This document shows positions 12,422 through 23,035 of a DNA stretch of 64,000 bases, one piece after another. Each line of letters begins with the position of its first letter. Positions within the stretch are counted from its first letter, which is position 1. The notes below the pieces were generated by a model. It was not told where the DNA came from and did not search any database. It saw nothing but the letters and a program-made list of their open reading frames with translations. The translations under genes were made by a program, and so were the position numbers. The stretch comes from Phorcus lineatus (Eukaryota > Mollusca > Gastropoda > Trochida > Trochidae): positions 5,152,001 to 5,216,000 of the forward strand of contig OV121092.1 in NCBI GenBank assembly GCA_921293015.1, in the 5' to 3' direction.

Positions 12422-12756
12422 CCAAGAATCCTTCCTGTTACATCAGCGTAATTGAATCCGCTGATCCAGCTCCTTCCATTTACCCTGATCTCTTTCGACC
12501 CAAATCCCTCGTACGGCTGCGGGGCTTGATGTTCGTGGCTGTGCTCACTTCTTTTTGCTTAAGCCAATGAAAAGTCGTTATCCGAGGAGCTTGATGCAAC
12601 TCTTATAAAATTAATGGAATTTTCCATCCGGGTTGTGCCGCTGTTGCTGGATGCGAGTCGTCTCATTGGATGGTTAGATAGCTAGCGATACGAGGCTTTT
12701 GGCCTAAAGGATATCAGCGGATTCAATTACGCTGATGAAGCAGGATGCCAAGAATC
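12422..12756 (-). mobile_element. MITE family M1, copy a, with target duplication
   Basis: The element body is 12431-12747. The flanking duplication CCAAGAATC is at 12422-12430 and 12748-12756. Ends are inverted versions of CATCCTGCTACATCAGCG plus TAATTGAATCCGCTG; the right end lacks an internal part of the long terminal repeat (after GGATATCAG). The interior matches the 340-bp copy at 38097 in opposite orientation, including AAGCCAATGA and the CGCTGTTGCTGGATGCGAG stretch. It has no coding capacity. Terminal repeats of about 58 bp with 8-9 bp duplications fit Mutator-, Merlin-, P- or hAT-type transposases; the superfamily is unresolved. Confidence 0.88.
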
Positions 12757-13526
12757 AACAAGATGCGAGGAAGAATTCGATTAGCCCTATCGTGGTTTTG
12801 AATCTCAAGGATTCACAAATCTTTATAAATCGTACTTGATTAAAACTAACTACAAACTGATTCCTTGAGGGTTTGTTTACGTACTGTTTTACTGTAAAGA
12901 AGACGCAAACTGCAAAGTACGTATTCGAATAAATTGTAACTTTTTGAACTAAGGCGATTTAGTTAACATATTTTGATCAGCGACCCTGATTACAAAACTT
13001 CCAAACAGGCTACTACATTTCTAGACCGAGAAATGCTCGTATTATGACAGAGGTTGTGTAGGATTTTATGACGGAACAACCTCTGTTGGAAGGGATTGCC
13101 AAAAAAATCGAATGTTCTTAACTTCATCGTCCCTGTATCCCAACTCTTTCCAACAATGTCATGAATTGTTTCAGAAACTTGGCGAATGCTGGAATCTGGC
13201 CATTCGCTATCACTCGTTGGGTTTGTATTTTAGTCATTAGGGGGCATATATAAGAGAGAACAGCATATGATGACAATTTATATGATTTATTTATTTATCC
13301 TAGGAATCTAATGCATGATATGGTGGTTTGATCTTGTGTTACTCTTAAACGTATTTGGAACAAGTTTAAGGTACCCTCTCCTCTACAAAATACATTTAAA
13401 GTTTGTGTCAACCATATCAAAGAAACCTGAGCAAGCATGATTGTTAAGCATGCTCTGAAATATAGAACATCAATGTCACGTTTAACTAATAGTTTTGTTA
13501 TTATTTGATGTATGACCCTCTAGTTG
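12757..13526. other. Intergenic DNA
   Basis: No gene. A small inverted pair (CAGAGGTTGT and ACAACCTCTG) brackets about 30 bp near 13050-13090. Confidence 0.45.
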
Positions 13527-13790
13527 TGCTTTGATTTATTAGTTTTCATTACTTTGGAGTCATTTACAGCATCAACATATGGTTCTTTCTGAACTGAATG
13601 ACCTTTATCTAGATGACTAATGATGCTGACCTTAAAATGGTGATGGAGTAATGGACACAATAGATCTCAGGATAATTACTCTACCTTCATATACATGAAG
13701 CCGTAATTGTTATTGTTCCTTTGTCAAAAGCAGATGGTTTAGGATTCATCAGATGTCACGGCAGGGGTTATTATAAGAAGATCTACTGTA
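13527..13790 (+). repeat. Dispersed repeat family R1, copy 3
   Basis: Matches 1696-2030 and 2490-2825: AGCATCAACATATGG, ATCTAGATGACTAATGATG, GATAATTACTCTACC and TTTGTCAAAAGCAGATGG occur in the same order and spacing. Confidence 0.7.
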
Positions 13791-13869
13791 GGATTCGCAT
13801 GACTATTGCAAACACATTATAATTATCACTCTCACGAAATGTCATTTCTAGATTTTCGAGCGAGCATCA

Positions 13870-13962
13870 TTTTCTCAAAGGTTCACTTTTAAGACACAGT
13901 ACTCAAACACTTCTCAAGCATTATGTTCTCAAAAGTTCACTTTTAAAACACAGTACTCCAAG
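13870..13962 (+). repeat. 54-bp minisatellite, left part
   Basis: Repeats of a unit containing TTAAGACACAGTACTCAAAC and TTCTCAAGCATTATGTTCTC, continuing at 14182-14430. The array is split by the D1 duplication. Confidence 0.85.
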
Positions 13963-14181
13963 TGTATGAATTATCTATGAAAAAGTTACAGATTTAAAAA
14001 AACGGTTACTACTATCTAAAATTCAGGTAAGTTCGTTATTCAATTGGTTTGAAATAAAATTATGGTCTGTCAGTCATGGACAGGGCGAACGTGAATACTT
14101 ACGTTAAAATTATGCTACTATATATCTCATGATCATTTATCAAGACATTTATTTGCTGACGATTGTGTCAACACCGACTCT
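13963..14181 (+). repeat. Direct duplication D1, right copy
   Basis: Near-identical to 12203-12421. It lies between two parts of the 54-bp minisatellite, so a ~219-bp segment was apparently copied into the array or the array grew on both sides of it. Confidence 0.88.
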
Positions 14182-14430
14182 GCTAAGACACAGTACTCAA
14201 ACACTTCTCAAGCATTATGTTCTCAAAAGTTCACTTTTAAAACACAGTACTCCAACACTCCTCAAGCATCATGTTCTCAAAAGTTCACTTTTAAGACACA
14301 GTACTCAAACACTTCTCAAGCATCATGTTCTCAAAACTTCACTTTTAAGACACAGTACTCCAACAGTCCTTAAGAATCATGTTCTCAAAAGTTCACTCCA
14401 TGCCATAAAACTCCAACACTCCTTAAGACA
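14182..14430 (+). repeat. 54-bp minisatellite, right part
   Basis: About four and a half units of 54 bp. Because 54 is divisible by three, one frame stays open and encodes an 18-residue repeat (LLRHSTQTLLKHHVLKSS-like) from 14129 to 14455. I regard the frame as a by-product of the period, since it runs in from the non-repetitive D1 sequence and has no gene signals. Confidence 0.9.
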
Positions 14431-14455
14431 TATTTATTCTTCTAACCTGTTATAA

Positions 14456-14778
14456 TTAGCCCATTTGTGATTAACTTTCAAAATATTCCAAACAAAATCA
14501 TTATATGCGGATGATTAAAACTAGTAGATTAAAAGCGGCTTCACGTCAAGTACATCCTTGTTTTTTGTGAACATATTTATGCGACAATAAAGTATTTCTT
14601 TCTATCTCTACAGAGTAAAACACTTTAAGCATATAGAACATTTTTAATGCGATGTTTTGGTTCATAAAGTTACACAATGAGAATCATGAGAGTGGGTTAG
14701 TGGGAGGATGAAGGTGTAACGTTATGTCATCGGTAATTCGGATATTTAAGCATTACATGAAATGTCATCCAAGAGAGA
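14456..14778. other. Intergenic DNA
   Basis: Nothing recognised. Confidence 0.4.
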
Positions 14779-15025
14779 GTGGACAAATCTGTGAGAAAAA
14801 GGATGGAAAAAATTAGGGAACAGGCGATAAGATTTACCTACGTTAGACGTTTCCTAAGAAAGGCAAAAGATCATGAACCGGAGGCGATTCTTGCTTATGT
14901 TTTTCCAAGCATACCGCCTTTTCATAAAAACGGGATTCTGAGTTATGCGAGGGATACAGCCCGAAAGAGATCAGGGTATTAGGAAGGAGCGAGAGCGGAT
15001 TCATATACGCTGATTTAGCAGGATG
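14779..15025 (+). mobile_element. Partial element related to MITE family M1, with a short coding-like frame
   Basis: The right end (about 14940-15025) is the M1 terminus: CGAAAGAGATCAGGGTAT, then GGAAGGAGC, GCGGATTCA, and CGCTGATTTAGCAGGATG at the edge. To its left is a 67-codon frame (14779-14982) that is protein-like, rich in Lys and Arg (RKRMEKIREQAIRF; FPSIPPFHKNGILSYARD) and reads into the terminal repeat. This may be a remnant of the coding parent of the MITEs, or a chance frame. No second terminus or target duplication was found. I do not recognise the protein. Confidence 0.5.
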
Positions 15026-16559
15026 AGAAACATTAAAGGATTAGTTCAACATACATATATGTTTCCCCTGAAACCCTGCTAAACATTCATTTGCAATACT
15101 TTTCAAATAAATTGTATTTACACGTACCATCGCCACGTTTTACTCGCCTATCGACAATACTTTAGTGTTTTGTTCTCAAGTTAATGTGTTGTGTCCCATT
15201 AGCAGATGTAATGTGTCATGACAAATGTGTCTGTAAACGCTTGACTTTCCGTGAAACACTGCCCTTGAAAAGAATAAAACGACATCGGTTCGAAACTGCG
15301 ATAAGTACTGTCGTGGACTACATGTTTATATTTCTTTACATTCACACACAACTCTGCTTACTTACTTAACGAGATATTTCCTAGGAGAAGAAATGGCATC
15401 TTAAATTGTACAAATATTCTTAAAACCGTTATAATTGAATGAATTGGTTTGCACTGAATTCCTGAAAGCCAAAAATAGTCTACAAAGATTATTATTGCTC
15501 TAATTTATATTTCCTTTTCTTCAGGAGAGTTATTCTAATTAAACGTAAGAATCTTTTTGAAGTTCCGCGTTTATTACATATCCGTGTGTGTTTATAATAT
15601 TTTCTCATATTCATTAACACCATCTACAACAAGGTGCAATGAGGGATGTCCTTGGGAATCATTAACAACCTTTAAAATTGATAATGATCTTTGCTTAATA
15701 TTCATAACCTTGCAATAATCCTTAAAATGAGTATACAATGACACTGAATGCAGGTGAACAGAGCTCTCAGGTACATTTGTATAGAAAACCTAATAATAAA
15801 ATACTTTTACATTATTTTGTTTAACCGTATATTGTGACATCATCGACAAATGATTCCAATACTCATCAGAACGAATGGTTGAAACACATTTATTTCAATG
15901 AAAACTTGGATTGGTTAAGCATCAATTGTTTTATGTGAATATCACTCGTAAGAAAGTTAACGTAAGATACAATGAAACATGCAAAGACAGTGAACGTGAC
16001 TCACTGATACAATTACCAGACACATTTCCTCAAGTTGACGTCCCTTAAATTTGACTACTGGCAGATGTCTGTTTTCCGTTCCATGGTATCATCTGAAAAT
16101 TAAATAAAGTTAGTCAAAACCACAGAAATGATATGTCCCAAAATATCACATTAGTCGGTATTTTATTTGTATCATATGTTAAGCCATGACAGAGTTAGTA
16201 TCCTTAACCAAAACAAAGGTATATTATAAAAATAACACACAACACATGGAAAATTTATTTCATATTAACATTTGTGCAAAGTGCACATGGTACCATATGA
16301 GAGAATAGGAATCAAGACCTTTCATTCTGTTCGCATAGAATTATTCACCACTAAGTGCCAAATAAAGGACAATTTATAGTGTTAAGCCTTATATATTTTA
16401 CATATTGTGTTATTAATAAGACCAAATTATTAACGTCTACCACTAACTCCTCCAAACAACACGTATGTGGGAAGGAGTCAAATCATCACAATATCACAAC
16501 GACCTTCAAAGGGAGATATGGACAGGTGACGTAATTAGATATTTCTTAGTATCCTGAAA
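15026..16559. other. Intergenic DNA
   Basis: No gene, no structured repeat identified. Confidence 0.45.
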
Positions 16560-16700
16560 AATATTTTTTAAATTAAAAATGTCCTATGTTTAAGTGCCGA
16601 AGCATCATCTTTGAAGTGGTTCTCGTGTGACACTAATTGAGTGAATGTTCTTTTCAAAGATAATTTAATAATCATCTTGTTTGTCAAGATTAGAAGGTCT
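16560..16700 (+). repeat. Dispersed repeat family R2, copy 2
   Basis: Matches 4200-4340: TATGTTTAAGTGCC, GTGACACTAATTGAGTGAAT and CTTGTTTGTCAAG in the same order. Confidence 0.55.
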
Positions 16701-18359
16701 AAAATGTTATGATGAAGTTCGAGAAAGGTTACCTAAACTATCGCTGTGTATCAAAGAGTATCTCTCCAGAATATGACAAAAATAATCACCGGGTTCATTA
16801 GTATGATTCTTAGAGGTTAACATAATTGACATGACAGTGGAATGTCATTAGCATTTGGCAGGTCTTAAAGTGACCAAGCCCCACTTACGTAATGCTAATG
16901 AGATTACAAGTGTGTTATTGGTGCGACATGACAAGGGAAACTTTGAAAGAGTGATTGTTTTATGAATATGACTACCAATTTTTCTACTTTCGATTTTTTT
17001 TACAAAGTAGGAGAGGAGGGAATATTCCATAATCTTAATTTTGATAAATTAGATAAGAACTCCCATACTCCCATATACTTATAGATGCATCCATACATTT
17101 GTATAAAGATGCACCCGAAGGGAGATCCTTAAGCTTGCACCCTTATCATGACATTTCCTAATGTGGCATGTACGTATTGTTTTCCCCTTTAAGGTGTGTT
17201 TTAACATTAAAAAGGGCCATTGCAGACACAGTTTATCTTTCAATGTTACATTAGCAAATTAAAATTTTGCAAATAATGGTGTAAAATACCGCGGAAAAAA
17301 CATGAGCTGAAAGAACTGGACAAATTGATATTATGAAACCCTTTAGGAGACAATACCAACTGAAAGAGGTTAAGTAATTGATATCATGCTGATTTGCTTC
17401 TGCTACATGTTGTGTTCAGGAAACGAAATATAACCCATGCTATTAGACAAACGCGCATCAGTTCAACTTCTGTCTGTTTATTTCCGATGCCATTGAAAAT
17501 ATAATGATTTTCAAAATGTATTTGCATTAAGCTCTTCACTTCCAATTAGAAAAAAAAACTGATTTTACGAAAATATCAAACATTATGATATTTGACGTTA
17601 CGCTTCCGCAAATCTCATTCAGAAATCATTATATTAATATTTTCTTTTGCGTCCAGTTATGGATCCCTTTGTCTGTGTTTAGGGCACGTCCGTTGGTACA
17701 TGTAAGAGTCTGGGAGTGCTTAGGTTCTGTTTAAAAACAGGTTGTATAACTGTGCTATCATTAGTAGCATACTAGAATTAAACCATGGTGAACTTAAATG
17801 GGTATTGTGCCTAAATAATTTCTTTTACCAATATATATGAGACATATCAAAATCACAATGAAATTTACTTTAAATGCTGTTGATTTAAATGATTTGAATA
17901 TTTTCGTCATCAAGACTGGATGCTTACATGAGTAGAATGTGCGAGAGACGGCACATTGTTAAAAAGAAAATTAGGAAATTTTTAATTTTGATAAGGGATG
18001 TAAGTGGCAACATCTGTGAATAAGAGATGATTGGAAACAAGTCTACATAATATCTATGTTCCTGTCAAGTGTCTCCAAATGAGAGGACTTCAAATCATTT
18101 CAGTTTAACGGAATACTGACCAGTCTATCTTCTATAACAGAATCGGGGATTTTTCACAATAATTTCTTTATAAATTCCAACTCACTCACGGAAGCATTTT
18201 TTCACGCCTGCAAAAATGCACCGCTACGATTTCATTTGAAAATAAACCCTTGAAATTGAAAACACGAGTTTCAAAATAACAGGAGCAGAATAAAGGTCAA
18301 TATCACAATCATTATGTTTCCTCGTCTTTCATTTAACATCTATGCATGTCACATTAGGA
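16701..18359. other. Intergenic DNA
   Basis: Nothing recognised. Confidence 0.45.
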
Positions 18360-18910
18360 GTTCAATCGGCGAAACCGCATTAGTGGTGGTTTGCCGTTTT
18401 TCAAGGGAAGTAACTCCAAAGTCGAATCCAGTATGCAGAGCTATCGGTTTGTTTACGTATTCGCGCTCGCGTGGTCGGGAGGTATGTTGTCTCAAAGCTT
18501 TGACGCATTTTTTTTTTGAAAATCAATAAATAAACAGGTACGTTCCGATAATTGTTAGTTTGTCAAAGAATATCGGCTTCATATTAAAAGACTGTAGTGT
18601 ACGTGGACCCACTGACTTCATATGCATATCATTGTACTATAATTATGACAAGCCCCGGGGCCCTCATTTCAAGAAATCAAACAAATGTAATTTTAATATT
18701 AAACTGGAAGTCAAAACGTGGTCAACACTAGTATAAGAGAAATACTAATAAACAGGTGCCCTTAAGTTTTATTTTTTAAAATTAATTTAAACATTTTCTT
18801 CCTGTCGTTATAAATATTTTCCCATCAACATTTAAGAAGGAAGATCTGCATCTTTTGGACTAGGCTTGTATGAATTAGATTCTAATATTTATGTTTTAGT
18901 GTAATATTTC

Positions 18911-18970
18911 AAATGTGGGCCCTCTGTTGTCAATCTCCTATAAGCGACAAACTAAGAGGGCCCACATTTT
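18911..18970. repeat. Hairpin H1 of the 18.4-20.6 kb element
   Basis: Arms AAATGTGGGCCCTCT and AGAGGGCCCACATTT around a loop containing CCTATAAGCGA. First of five related hairpins. Confidence 0.92.
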
Positions 18971-19040
18971 AAAAACCCATGAAATCATGTACTGATATTA
19001 ATTAACAGATTTTAATCTTGATGTTTTTGTGTAATATTTC

Positions 19041-19098
19041 AAATGTGGTCCCTCTTGTCACTCTACTATAAAGAAAAAAAATAGGGGGACCACATTTT
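19041..19098. repeat. Hairpin H2
   Basis: Arms AAATGTGGTCCCTCT and TAGGGGGACCACATTT with one mismatch; loop contains CTACTATAAAGAA. Confidence 0.9.
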
Positions 19099-19381
19099 AA
19101 AAAAAGCATCAAATCATGATGTAAATAGAGAAAATATGAATTCTAAAATGTTGAGAATTTTAAATTTTTATTTTTGATTTTGAGGGGAACAAAACTGTTA
19201 AATTAATTGAATTTAAGAAAACAAGAAAGGTATTTGAGAACTTATATTAAATGATTAGTTCGATGAAATCTTACCTGCTATATTTTATTGAGATATTTCC
19301 ATCAACAATTAAAAAATCCTTAACTGCATTTTCTTATATAATGGGGAACACTGTAATCTTGATGTTTTTGTGTAATATTTC

Positions 19382-19438
19382 AAATGTGGTCCCTCTTGTC
19401 ATTCTACTATAAAGAAAAAAATAGGGGGACCACATTTT
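19382..19438. repeat. Hairpin H3
   Basis: Copy of H2 in the second 341-bp unit, same arms and loop core. Confidence 0.9.
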
Positions 19439-19730
19439 AAAAAAGCATCAAATCATCATGCAAATAGAGAAAATATGAATTCTAAAATGTTGAGAATTTT
19501 AAATTATTATTTTTGATTTTGAGGGGAACAAAACTGTTAAATAAATTGAATTTAAGAAAACAAGAAAGGTATTTGAGAACTTATATTAAATGATTAGTTC
19601 GATGAAATCTTACCTGCTTGATTTTATTGAGATATTTCCATCAACAATTAAAAAATCCTTCACTGCATTTTCTTATATAAAGGGGAACACTGGTATTTAT
19701 AAACAGCTAGTGCGTTTTGTTTAATATCTT

Positions 19731-19790
19731 AAATGTGGGCCCTCTTTTATCAGTCACCTACATGCCACAAAATTAGGGGGCCCACATTTT
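19731..19790. repeat. Hairpin H4
   Basis: Arms AAATGTGGGCCCTCT and TAGGGGGCCCACATTT. The third arm base pair is GC here and in H1, but TA in H2, H3 and H5, with the partner changed to match: a compensatory change that keeps the pairing. Confidence 0.9.
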
Positions 19791-20384
19791 TAAAAACTAT
19801 AAAATCATGATTTTGATACAGAAAATGTGAATTCTAACATGTTAAGATATAAAAAAAATTATTTTCATATTGAGGGGAACAAAACAATTAAATCAATTGA
19901 ATTTTAAGAAAACATGATAGCATGGTTTTGGATTTTATTGAGATGTTTCCATCAACACTTTAAAAAGTCCTGAACTGCATTTTCTTTTACACTGGTAGAA
20001 ACAGATTCCGATGTTTTTTGTTTCATATTTGAAATGTTGGCGAACTTTTGTCTAGTCTCAATCGTAGATGGAAACCACGCTCCATCGCAACTTTGTCCTG
20101 ACCTTGTATCAAATGCATCAACCAATGAACGTACACGGATGATCCATGATCCCTGACCTGACCTTCTTTTGACCAATGAGAAAGCCCTGCTCGTTGCTAT
20201 GGCTGTGTACACGATCGTCCTTCTCTCAGTCGGCCAAAAATAACTTGGATCCATATTACTTCGTAGAATAGTTCCCATAGTGTACTTACTTATTTAAATA
20301 ATGTCGTACTTGATCCTCAAATACAATGTGGGGGCATTACATAATACGTTTAAAGTTATTAAGCTTCAAAAACTGTCTCGTAAG

Positions 20385-20442
20385 AAATGTGGTCCCCCTC
20401 GTTACGGCCTCTATAAGGAGCGAAAGAAGGGGGACCACATTT
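20385..20442. repeat. Hairpin H5
   Basis: Arms AAATGTGGTCCCCCTC and GAAGGGGGACCACATTT; the loop contains CTCTATAAGGAG, echoing the CTATAA core of the other loops. The sequence around it is not a 341-bp unit, so this hairpin stands alone near the right end. Confidence 0.9.
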
Positions 20443-20644
20443 GAGATAATCTTATCTTGATGGGAAATAATCATGAAAATTATTTACACCAAAAAGGAAT
20501 TCCTTAGTAATATTTTATGAAAAGATCGGCAAATTAGAATCATAGATATCGGACTTTACAGCAGGGATTCGAAACCAAATTGGTTAGCTTCTAGCTGAAC
20601 CGCAAAAGGGCCAACCACCACTAATGCGGTTTCGCCGTTCAATC

Positions 20645-21497
20645 CAACAAATGATATCGTTCTAATTTGGAACTATAGGGTTTAAAAAGCTATACTGAAC
20701 AATTCAATTGAAGTGACTTTGAGGAGTTTATCTGGCTTAATGCATTCCAGAAAACCATTTCACTTGACTTTTATATTCACCCGCAAATGTCAAAATAATT
20801 GACAAAATGACAATTTAGTTTTTCAATGGCAAAAGGTCAGTGAGAACACAACATCCCCCGCAAAACTTCCTTTTATCCATACTTTACCTTCAAAGGCATT
20901 TTAATAAATTGGTATAAGTGTAAGAATTATTATCATTTATAGTTGATAAATTGGATAAAGAGATTTTGTACATATTGTACACTTGTTATAATAGTTATTG
21001 TTTACGAATTATATTACGAACTACGATACCGGATGATTTGGACAAACAAGTTCCATCATTAGATATGGAAGTTCTTCAACAGCGTGTTTCATGTGTTTCA
21101 CAGGCCGTAATTATAGCAAAATCTATCGTCAATTTCGATATTCGTAAGATGATGGATGTCCAAACATTATTTTAAGTTTCAGCAAAATTGGTAAAAAATG
21201 GGCAAGTGCGTCGCATCGATTTATTATGTGAATACAGTGCGTGGAATTGATCTACTAAGACAGATTCCCGTTTTATGAGGGGCAGATGGTGCAACGATAT
21301 CATTACCCTTTGGCTTCGCTTTGGCTTTCATCAAAACCGAACAACTACTTAATACATTCACAAAGTTCTTAAGTTCTCACATTCTTAAGTTACGTTTTAA
21401 ATTTCGAGCATCGTCCGCAGTACATTTGCCTGGGCTGCCGTTTCCGCTTTTCTGGCTGAGCAAAATTTTAACAATTCCGATATCGTAGTTCATGCGG
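20645..21497. other. Intergenic DNA
   Basis: A 74-codon frame at 20951-21175 opens with a non-ATG codon and shows no family resemblance. No gene is called. Confidence 0.45.
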
Positions 21498-21585
21498 ATT
21501 TAATGCAAAGTTGCATTGCATTTAATGCAAAGTTACATTGCATTTAATGCAAAATTACATTGCATTTAATGCAAAGTTGGATTTC
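21498..21585. repeat. 22-bp tandem repeat with octamer-like cores
   Basis: Four units of ATTTAATGCAAAGTTACATT plus GC, with minor variation. Each unit contains ATGCAAA, close to the POU-factor octamer, and the junctions form the near-palindrome TGCATTTAATGCA. Confidence 0.92.
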
Positions 21586-22824
21586 ATTAAATACTTCCGG
21601 CCTTTTGGAATCAACTTTATTACCTGAAAACGTACATATTTGCTTAATAACTTACGAGATGGATTGCCTGAGTGCGAATCGTTAGTAATATAATATAATG
21701 CCCACTAGTACGTTTAAGTACTAATATTCGTTCACAGTCAATGGCACTCAGTGATTCATTTCATTTTCGCCACTTTACAACGCCTTGAGATTGGTTTGTC
21801 GGTGATTTTGTATTCCAAACAAAGCTGAATCATTTTTGGCTTACAACATATTTCTGTTTTTCAAAGTGTTTAAAGAGCCCCGTAACTGAATTTCAACATC
21901 ATAGTTCAATAGTAGCACAATTCTTTTCACTTTTAAAAATCGGTCGACTTGTTCAGGTTGCACATGGGTAGTATTGCAGTGAAACGGGTAATATCCGTTC
22001 ATTTCTTAGGCAATAAATTACTTTTTAAAATGTCAACCTCATTTGTTAGGTCATTTAATGGCATCTTTCCAAATGACAACAACATTCAATTTGTCCAAAA
22101 TCTTACCCTGATAATTCAGGGGCGGTTGGTGGACTTATCGATTGATGAATCTACTCTTCAGGCATTTACGGATCATTTCTTGGTTTGGATATTCTTAGAG
22201 TTACAAAGTTTGTACATTTGGCTTTTATATGATTTTAAATTCATAATAACTAACCACCAATTACCGACTGAGTCAGGCCGATGGTTGAGCATTCAACTAA
22301 CTTTGATCAGATTTCTACATTTTTAGACCGTGGAACGCATGAATTAGGAATTGAGGTTCTATAGTCAATTTTAAAAATCTATTTTACCATAGTCTCTCAT
22401 AACCCTTAAAGGGTGGCTCACTTTTATGTCATTTGATATTGTATATTAATATGTATTTTTGTGAGGTTAGACTCGAATAAACCATCCGTCTGTCTTTCTG
22501 TCAATTTGACGGAGCTACCTCTGTTTGGAGAGAATGCCGTCACTCATGAAGTAAGAAGTAAGAAGTAAGGGAATTACCTCAATTTCCTCAGTGCATGACA
22601 AACGCGTGTTGTGAATCATGTCTTTTATACGGCTCACAGGTCCAATCTACTGATTGGATTGGCTTACTGGTTTCAAAGGCAAATAATTTTAGTAAAGGTT
22701 TTTCAGAAAAATGCGAGGGCGTTAAAAGGTAGAGTATCGGAAGATCAAGCCCTTGGTGACCGAAGGTGACGGTTCAGTTACTCACACAAACGTACATGTA
22801 ACTAGCGAAAATTATATAAAATAT
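21586..22824. other. Intergenic DNA
   Basis: A 125-codon frame (21949-22326, opening with TTG) has no recognisable motif and no flanking splice sites that I would trust. A small 7-bp tandem repeat is listed next. No gene is called. Confidence 0.45.
22548..22569. repeat. GAAGTAA repeat, three units
   Basis: Three perfect heptamers in a row. Confidence 0.9.
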
Positions 22825-23035
22825 CAGGTTACAACAAGTTCTAGCATGTAATACACTGTTTTTACGATATACAAAAACAGGTAACAAAAAGATCTAACAT
22901 GTAAAATATTGTTAAAACGATATCAAAATGCAGGTAACAACAAGTTCTAACATGTAATATATTGTTTTAACGATATAAAAAAAAGGTAACAACAAGTTCT
23001 AACATGTAAAATATTGTTTAACGACACTCGTGTGC
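22825..23035 (+). repeat. 53-bp minisatellite, four units
   Basis: Units start at about 22826, 22879, 22932 and 22984. Each carries AGGTAACAACAAGTTCTAAC, then ATGTAA-ATATTGTTTTAACG and ATATAAAA. Confidence 0.9.

Larger units (their letters stand above)
19014..19693 (+). repeat. Tandem duplication of a ~341-bp unit (two units)
   Basis: Unit 1 is about 19014-19354 and unit 2 about 19355-19693, nearly identical. Each begins AATCTTGATGTTTTTGTG, contains one hairpin, then GAGGGGAACAAAACTG, and ends near ATGGGGAACACTG or AGGGGAACACTGG. Diverged versions flank them (about 18830-19013 and 19694-20000), so the array is about three and a half units. Confidence 0.93.
18360..20644 (+). mobile_element. 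2269-bp terminal-inverted-repeat element with exact 8-bp target duplication
   Basis: The body is 18368-20636. Each end reads GGCGAAACCGCATTAGTGG inward and the repeats continue to about 35 bp with a few mismatches; the first 24 bases are identical. The 8-mer GTTCAATC lies directly outside both ends (18360-18367 and 20637-20644), so this is a real insertion. The interior has no transposase, but holds two ~341-bp tandem units, diverged partial units on either side, five hairpins and a GC-richer block (about 20030-20280). An 8-bp duplication and GG-starting terminus fit Merlin- or hAT-like transposition, but I do not assign a superfamily. It is non-autonomous. Confidence 0.92.

Noticed and set aside
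13870..14430. CRISPR-like array
   Set aside because: Contiguous 54-bp tandem repeats without unique spacers in an animal genome.
18911..20442. Hairpins as microRNA precursors
   Set aside because: The paired arms are only 15-17 bp with large loops and sit in a repeat; typical precursors have longer stems. Small-RNA data could reopen this.
21949..22326. 125-codon + strand frame
   Set aside because: Non-ATG opening, no motif, no splice context; composition looks like chance in AT-rich DNA.
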